In this document: one piece after another, positions 59,427-64,000 of the stretch
How positions within the stretch are numbered: the stretch's first letter is position 1
Layout of the letters: each line of letters opens with the position of its first letter
DNA from: Roseovarius bejariae
Lineage (GTDB): Bacteria; Pseudomonadota; Alphaproteobacteria; Rhodobacterales; Rhodobacteraceae
Direction of reading: 5' to 3'
Assembly (NCBI RefSeq): GCF_009669325.1
Contig: NZ_SZWE01000001.1
Location: 2,609,501 to 2,673,500 of the forward strand
DNA length: 64,000 nucleotides
Position numbers and translations under genes: made by a program
Notes under the pieces: generated by a model
Seen by the model: only the letters and a program-made list of their open reading frames with translations
What the model was told of the DNA's origin: nothing
Databases searched by the model: none

Positions 59427-60334
59427 GTTTCGCAGCAGCCCTTTGGACCTATCAGGCCCAACGCTTTCCCTTGAAGAAGACCGCGCCCTTGCTGGCGGTG
59501 TTTTCGGCGGCGAGCATCTGTGTTTCGTCGCAACTGGCAGGGCGGGATTTGCCCGGCTGGCCCGCCTTCGTGGCCGGGTTCGTGGTGGCCATGGCGCTGT
59601 TTTTCCAGATGCGGGTTTGTGACGAGTGGAAGGACGCCGAGGATGACCGGCTTTATCGCCCCGAACGGCCCATTCCGCGCGGACTGATCGCGCAGAGCAC
59701 GGTCTTGTGGCTTGGGGCGGCGACGTTGCCCTTGGCGGCGGGGGCGGTGTGGCTGTGGCATCCGCCCGCCTTGTGGCTGTTGGCGCTGGTCTGGCTGTGG
59801 CTGGCGGCGATGACACTGGAGTTCGGCGCGCCGGAGTGGCTCAAGGCGCGGGCGGTTTTATACCTTCTGAGCCACATGATGATCATGCCGCTGATCGACC
59901 TGCTGTTGACAGGGTTGGAGTGGGTGCCCGGCGGCGGGGCCGCGCCGCAGCTTTGGCTGTTTCTGGCGCTCTCGTTCGTGAATGGCTGTGTGCTGGAGAT
60001 CGGTCGGAAGCTGTGGGCGCCGGAGAACGAGATTGTGGGGGTCGAGACCTATTCGGGCCTTTGGGGGCCGGGGCGGGCGGCGCTGATCTGGATGGGCTGT
60101 GTTGTACTGTCGGCCGCGTTGTTGGTGGGCACGGGGTTTGCCACTGGCGTTGGATGGGTCACGGTGGGTTTGGCGGCTGTGGCGCTTTTGGCCTGCCTTT
60201 GGTCGGCTTGGCGGTATCGCGCGACCCCCACGGCCAAGGCGCAGGCGCGGATGGATACCGTGGCCGGGCTTTGGGTGTTTTTCTGTTATGCAACGGCGGG
60301 GTTCCTGCCCTTTGTCATCGGGTGGTTTGAATGA
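59423..60334 (+). CDS. UbiA-family prenyltransferase, divergent second motif
   Basis: 303 aa, eight to nine transmembrane helices. The first Asp-rich motif is clear: VCDEWKDAEDDRLYRPERPI, with the PRP.P.G following. In the place of the second (DxxxD) motif it has EIGRKLWAPENEIVGVETYS, which has Glu but no Asp. It should transfer an isoprenyl group to an acceptor in the membrane. Start and stop overlap both neighbours by 4 bp, so it is translated with the HMG-CoA reductase and the phosphotransferase. Confidence 0.85.
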   Translation: MSFAAALWTYQAQRFPLKKTAPLLAVFSAASICVSSQLAGRDLPGWPAFVAGFVVAMALFFQMRVCDEWKDAEDDRLYRPERPIPRGLIAQSTVLWLGAATLPLAAGAVWLWHPPALWLLALVWLWLAAMTLEFGAPEWLKARAVLYLLSHMMIMPLIDLLLTGLEWVPGGGAAPQLWLFLALSFVNGCVLEIGRKLWAPENEIVGVETYSGLWGPGRAALIWMGCVVLSAALLVGTGFATGVGWVTVGLAAVALLACLWSAWRYRATPTAKAQARMDTVAGLWVFFCYATAGFLPFVIGWFE

Positions 60335-62787
60335 GATTTGTTTTGACTTCGGATCAGGCGAAGGACGCGGAAGTGGTGGGTGGCAAGGCGGCGGCGCTGT
60401 CGCGACTGGCGCGCGAAGGGTTTGCCCCGCCCGCGTTTTTCGTGATCTTGGCCGATGCCTTTGACCACGGGAAAACTGGGCCTGTGATGGGGAAGGGCCT
60501 GAAGGCCGAAGTCACGCGCGCCTTGGCAGATTTGGGCGCGGGGCCTTATGCGGTGCGCAGTTCGGGGCGCGCCGAGGATGGGGCCGAGCATAGCCATGCC
60601 GGGCAGTTCGATACGGTGTTGAATGTCGAAGCGGGTGAGATTTTGGCGGCAGCCAAAAAGGTCTGGCAATCGGGGTTTTGTGACACGGTGGAGACCTACC
60701 GCGCCAAGACCACGGGCGACGGGGCGGAGGCCCCGGCGGTGATCGTGCAACGGATGGTGGACGCCCGCGCCTCGGGTGTCGCCTTTTCGGCGGATCCGGT
60801 GAGCGGGCAGCGCGGGCGTGTCGTGATCTCGGCCATCCAAGGGCTCGGGGAGCGCTTGGTTTCGGGCGAGGCGGATGGCGAGAATTGGGCCTTGGATGGT
60901 GCGGGGCAGGTGGTGACCGCCCCCGATGCACCGCAAGCCCTGAACGCGGAGGAGGCCCGCGCGGTGGCCGATCTGGCGCGGCGGACCGAGGCGGGTTTTG
61001 GCCACCCGCAGGATATCGAATGGGCGATGGATGCGGAGGGCCTGCATATCCTGCAAGCGCGGCCCATCACCACGGCGCTTTTGCCTGCAGCACAGCCCGA
61101 CAAGACCCTGACCATTTTCGACAATTCCAACATCGTCGAAAGTTATCCGGGGATGGTCAGCCCGCTGACCTACTCCTTTGCCCTGCATGTTTATGCCCGG
61201 GTCTATCGCGCTTTCGTGCGGCTTTTAGGGGTCCGCATGGCGGTTGTGGCCGAGAATGCCGCCGTCTTCGACAACATGCTGGGGCGTGTCGATGGGCGGG
61301 TCTATTACAACCTTGTGAACTGGTATCGCGCACTGGCGCTGTTGCCGGGGTTTGCCCTGAACCGCGACCACATGGAAACCATGATGGGGGTGTCCGAGCC
61401 GATGCCGCGCGAGGTGACCGATGCCATCGGGCCGCCGCCGGCCACGGGGCTGGCGCGGGTGCGGGAATACGCCAATCTGGGGCGTGTTGGCGCGGGGCTT
61501 TTGTGGCAGGCTATTCGGTTGCCGCGCACCCGGCGAGATTTCTATGCGCGGTTGAATGCGGCGTTGGAGGGCGATCTGGAAATTGCCACGGCCAATGCCA
61601 GTGAATTGGCGCGCGAATACCGGCGGATTGAAAGTACACTTTTGGACCGTTGGGATGCGCCCCTAGTCAATGATTTCCTGTGCATGATGGCCTTCGGGGC
61701 CTCGCGCAAGGTGATGGAAAAATGGCTGGGCGAGGCGGGGCTACAGCTTCATAACGACGTGATGATCGGGCAGGGGGATATCGTCTCGGCCGAGCCTGCA
61801 CAACGGATCGCCAAGATGGGCGCGATGGTGCGGCAGGCCGGGCTGGCCGAGGCATTGCGGGCGAAGGGCATGGCGGCGCTGGAGGATGCGCCGGAGATCC
61901 GCGCCGAGGTTGAGGCGTATCTGGAGCGGTTCGGCGATCGCTGCACCGAGGAGTTGAAGCTGGAAAGCATCCCCCTGAGCGAGGACCCCAGTAGCCTTTT
62001 GGCGGCGGTTGCGGCCTCGGCCGGGCGTGCGGAGGGGGCCAAGCACGCGGTGCGGGAGCCGGATTGGCAGGCGCTTTTCGCGGGTAAGCCGGTGAAGCGC
62101 GTTCTGGCGCGGTGGATCATCGGCTGGACCAAGGCGCGGGTGCGCGACCGCGAGAACCTGAGGTTCGAACGCACACGGATTTTCGGCCATGCGCGGCGGG
62201 TGTTTCTGGGGATTGGCCGCGAGTTGACAGCACGCGGGCACCTGGCCGCGCCGCGTGACGTGTTTCACCTGACCACGCAGGAGGTTCTGGGTGCCGTCGA
62301 GGGGTTCAACCTGTCGCCGGATTTGAAGGGCATCGTGGCAATGCGGCAGGCCGAGGACGCGGCATCAAGCGGGCGGCCCGATCCGCCCGAGCGGATCGAG
62401 GTACGAGGGCCTGCGATCCTGCCCCACTGGCAGGAGGACGAGGGCCCGCGCGACGACAGCCGTCGCAAAACCGGCACGGGCTGTTCGGCGGGGCAGGTGC
62501 GGGCCAGGGCGCGGGTGATCCGCGATCCGCGCACCGAGGCGCTGGAGCCGGGCGATATTCTGGTTGCGCGGCATACCGACCCCGGCTGGATCGCGGTGTT
62601 TTCCAATGCTTCGGCCATCGTGGTTGAGCGCGGCTCGCTTTTGTCGCACTCGGCGATCGTGGCGCGGGAGTTGGGCATTCCATGTGTTGTCGGCCTGAAG
62701 GGCGCGACGCAGTGGATCGAGGACGGTGAGACATTGGCCGTCAACGGGGCCACGGGCGAAGTGGAGCGCGTTGATGACGGGAAGTGA
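60331..62787 (+). CDS. ATP-grasp / phosphohistidine-swivel phosphotransferase (PEP-synthase/rifampicin-phosphotransferase type)
   Basis: 818 aa. Residues 1-260 are a PPDK_N-type ATP-grasp domain (VGGKAAALSRLAREGF, AVRSSGRAEDG, VIVQRMVDARASGVAFSADP, IEWAMDAEGLHILQARPITT). Residues 700-818 form the swivel domain with the phospho-accepting His in LLSHSAIVARELGIPCVVG. The 440 residues between are unlike the PEP/pyruvate-binding TIM barrel, and no such barrel follows the swivel. That order (ATP-grasp, novel domain, swivel) is that of rifampicin phosphotransferases, which phosphorylate a small-molecule hydroxyl. Overlaps the next gene by 14 bp. Confidence 0.82.
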   Translation: MRFVLTSDQAKDAEVVGGKAAALSRLAREGFAPPAFFVILADAFDHGKTGPVMGKGLKAEVTRALADLGAGPYAVRSSGRAEDGAEHSHAGQFDTVLNVEAGEILAAAKKVWQSGFCDTVETYRAKTTGDGAEAPAVIVQRMVDARASGVAFSADPVSGQRGRVVISAIQGLGERLVSGEADGENWALDGAGQVVTAPDAPQALNAEEARAVADLARRTEAGFGHPQDIEWAMDAEGLHILQARPITTALLPAAQPDKTLTIFDNSNIVESYPGMVSPLTYSFALHVYARVYRAFVRLLGVRMAVVAENAAVFDNMLGRVDGRVYYNLVNWYRALALLPGFALNRDHMETMMGVSEPMPREVTDAIGPPPATGLARVREYANLGRVGAGLLWQAIRLPRTRRDFYARLNAALEGDLEIATANASELAREYRRIESTLLDRWDAPLVNDFLCMMAFGASRKVMEKWLGEAGLQLHNDVMIGQGDIVSAEPAQRIAKMGAMVRQAGLAEALRAKGMAALEDAPEIRAEVEAYLERFGDRCTEELKLESIPLSEDPSSLLAAVAASAGRAEGAKHAVREPDWQALFAGKPVKRVLARWIIGWTKARVRDRENLRFERTRIFGHARRVFLGIGRELTARGHLAAPRDVFHLTTQEVLGAVEGFNLSPDLKGIVAMRQAEDAASSGRPDPPERIEVRGPAILPHWQEDEGPRDDSRRKTGTGCSAGQVRARARVIRDPRTEALEPGDILVARHTDPGWIAVFSNASAIVVERGSLLSHSAIVARELGIPCVVGLKGATQWIEDGETLAVNGATGEVERVDDGK

Positions 62788-63874
62788 GATCGAAAGCCGC
62801 GCCGCGTTTGACCACATCCGCTATGCGCAACTCTGGGAAGATGCCGATGTGTTGACCCAAGGCTTGGGGGAACAAGCGGGCCAGACGCTGGTTTCGATTT
62901 GCTCGGCGGGGGATAATGCACTGGCCATGCTGACGCTGGACCCCGCGAAGGTGGTGGTGGTGGACCTCTCCCCGGCGCAGATCGCCTGTTTGCGGGTGCG
63001 GATCGGGGCCTATCGGGCGTTGTCGCACGCGGAGTTTCTGGAACTCATGGGATCGCGGCCAAGTGCGCGGCGCGGCGCGCTTCTGGCGCGGGCTTGTGAG
63101 GGTTTGGATGCGGAAACACGCGCCTTTTGGGAGGATCTTGCACCCGAAGTCGAGGCGCATGGGCTTGGTGGTGTGGGTAAATTCGAACGCTATTTCCGCA
63201 TCTTCCGCCGCTGGCTTTTACCGCTTGTTCATTCGCGCCGGACCATCGCGGCGATATTCGAGCCGCGCGACCCCGAGGCGCGGGAAGAATTTTTTGACAA
63301 ACGCTTTAACACATGGCGTTGGCGGCTGTTGATGCGGGTCTTTTTCTCGCGTTTCGTCATGGGGCGGATGGGCCGTGACAAGGCGTTTTTCGACCATGTG
63401 GAGGGCAGCCCGGCACAGCATGTGGCGCGGCGGTTGCGCCATGCCGGGGTTGGGACCGACCCGTCGCAAAACCCATACCTGCACTGGATCATGACAGGCA
63501 CCCATGGTCCGGCGTTGCCGATGGCGTGGCGGGAAGAGCACTTCGAGGTGATCCGCGACAGGCTGGGCCGGTTGGACATTCGGCCCGGATCGTTGGAAGC
63601 CTTTGTTTCAACGGGGGAAAAGGCGCATGGGTTCAACCTTTCGGATATTTTCGAATACATGTCACCGGATGTGTTTGCGCAGGTTTACGGTACGATCCTC
63701 GGGGCATCGGCACCGGGGGCGCGGCTGGTTTATTGGAACATGATGGCGCCGCGCCGGGTGCCCAAGGTTTATGCCGACCGGGTCGAAAGCTTGAGCGACC
63801 TTGAGGATCGCCTGAAGGCACAGGACATGGCGTTTTTCTATTCCGATTTCGTTGTGGAAGAGGTGCGCGGGTGA
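62774..63874 (+). CDS. DUF3419 / BtaA-like S-adenosylmethionine 3-amino-3-carboxypropyl transferase
   Basis: 366 aa. IRYAQLWEDADVLTQGL, VSICSAGDNALAML and VVVVDLSPAQIACLRVRIGA are the SAM-binding core of DUF3419, whose studied member BtaA moves the aminocarboxypropyl group of SAM to diacylglycerol in betaine-lipid synthesis. The C-terminal part (FNLSDIFEYMSPDVFAQVY, LVYWNMMAPRR) is also conserved. No BtaB methyltransferase follows directly, so the product may differ from DGTS. ATG 62774 starts inside the end of the phosphotransferase gene. Confidence 0.85.
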   Translation: MTGSEIESRAAFDHIRYAQLWEDADVLTQGLGEQAGQTLVSICSAGDNALAMLTLDPAKVVVVDLSPAQIACLRVRIGAYRALSHAEFLELMGSRPSARRGALLARACEGLDAETRAFWEDLAPEVEAHGLGGVGKFERYFRIFRRWLLPLVHSRRTIAAIFEPRDPEAREEFFDKRFNTWRWRLLMRVFFSRFVMGRMGRDKAFFDHVEGSPAQHVARRLRHAGVGTDPSQNPYLHWIMTGTHGPALPMAWREEHFEVIRDRLGRLDIRPGSLEAFVSTGEKAHGFNLSDIFEYMSPDVFAQVYGTILGASAPGARLVYWNMMAPRRVPKVYADRVESLSDLEDRLKAQDMAFFYSDFVVEEVRG

Positions 63875-64000
63875 GCGTGGCGGTGCAAATCGGTTTGGCG
63901 GTCGCTTCGGTTGCCGTGTTGCTGGGGCTGATGGCGCTTGTCCGCAAGGGAGCACGTGCCATGGGCCTTGGCTCCGAGGTGCAGAGGAAACTGGTGCATG
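63871..64000 (+). CDS. Partial gene: putative dolichol/phytol-kinase-like (SEC59/VTE5) membrane protein, N-terminus
   Basis: Only about 43 codons are in the window; the gene continues beyond the right edge. GTG 63871 overlaps the upstream stop (GTGA). One transmembrane helix (VQIGLAVASVAVLLGLMALV) is followed by LGSEVQRKLVHV, which matches the E-x-x-RKxxH motif at the start of the CTP-dependent dolichol/phytol kinase and related CDP-diglyceride synthase families. The assignment rests on this short motif and its context. Confidence 0.5.
   Translation, partial: MSVAVQIGLAVASVAVLLGLMALVRKGARAMGLGSEVQRKLVH

Noticed and set aside
1..64000. CRISPR arrays, tRNA/rRNA genes, insertion sequences, phage genes
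   Set aside because: No regularly spaced identical repeats of CRISPR size, no cloverleaf-like intergenic segment and no transposase or integrase motif were seen by reading; small RNAs cannot be excluded.

Overview
The window is GC-rich (low 60s per cent by eye), densely coded DNA from an alphaproteobacterium, most likely a marine Rhodobacterales (Roseobacter-group) species. The evidence is gene order and families: the block folK-rpoZ-rsh-DUF2062-pdxJ-acpS-lepB-rnc-era-DUF1491, fmt with two tandem deformylase genes, a Hint_2 protein, the DUF1491, DUF3429 and DUF2946 families, and an 'aerobic-named' cobalamin gene set. No tRNA, rRNA, CRISPR array, integrase, transposase or prophage gene was recognised. 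About 74 genes are supported; the last one runs off the right edge.

Layout. 0-12.7 kb holds assorted single genes and short operons: a SPOR protein, a degenerate M48-like membrane protein, an acyl-CoA synthetase, a sulfotransferase, a Hint protein, an amino-acid racemase with a histidinol-dehydrogenase paralogue, LMW phosphatase and sirtuin (divergent), a copper chaperone with a DUF2946 protein, rpmB, a cupin and a glutathionyl-hydroquinone reductase. 12.9-19.7 kb is a cobalamin corrin-ring operon: a small His-bearing membrane protein, cbiX with Cys motifs and a His-rich tail, cobH, cobL, cobI, a cbiG-cobJ fusion and cobM. 19.8-30.3 kb carries housekeeping and small-metabolite genes, including ispH, which shows that the MEP isoprenoid route is present, rnhA, fmt/def, a C-S lyase and folK. 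30.3-38.3 kb is the conserved rpoZ-to-era block.

39.4-46.5 kb is a tightly coupled eight-gene operon: a complete but divergent succinate-dehydrogenase-like complex, the two subunits of a class I fumarase/tartrate dehydratase with a class III CoA-transferase gene between them, and a sulfite-oxidase-like molybdoenzyme. 46.8-54.3 kb follows with a LysR regulator divergent from a tripartite tricarboxylate transporter plus a ThDP enzyme. An enolase-superfamily dehydratase and a TauE/SafE permease are coupled to the regulator. Together these look like uptake and catabolism of one or two unidentified organic acids. 54.3-57.9 kb concerns sulfur: a SulP permease, a persulfide-dioxygenase-like MBL enzyme and two YeeE/YedE half-transporters.

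58.2-64.0 kb is the most unusual stretch. A stand-alone HMG-CoA reductase is translationally coupled to a UbiA-type prenyltransferase, an ATP-grasp/phosphohistidine-swivel phosphotransferase, a BtaA-like aminocarboxypropyl transferase (DUF3419) and the start of a protein resembling dolichol/phytol kinases. Because the cell makes isoprenoids by the MEP route, this looks like a dedicated pathway to an unknown prenylated or betaine-type lipid.

Intergenic DNA holds a second surprise. Three copies of an 80-81 bp module (GTTAAY, three or four CCGA units spaced exactly 11 bp, GTTAAC) lie at about 2.7, 35.2 and 46.5 kb. Two of them are joined to GTACGAAAC inverted repeats, a motif that also recurs near 10.9 kb.
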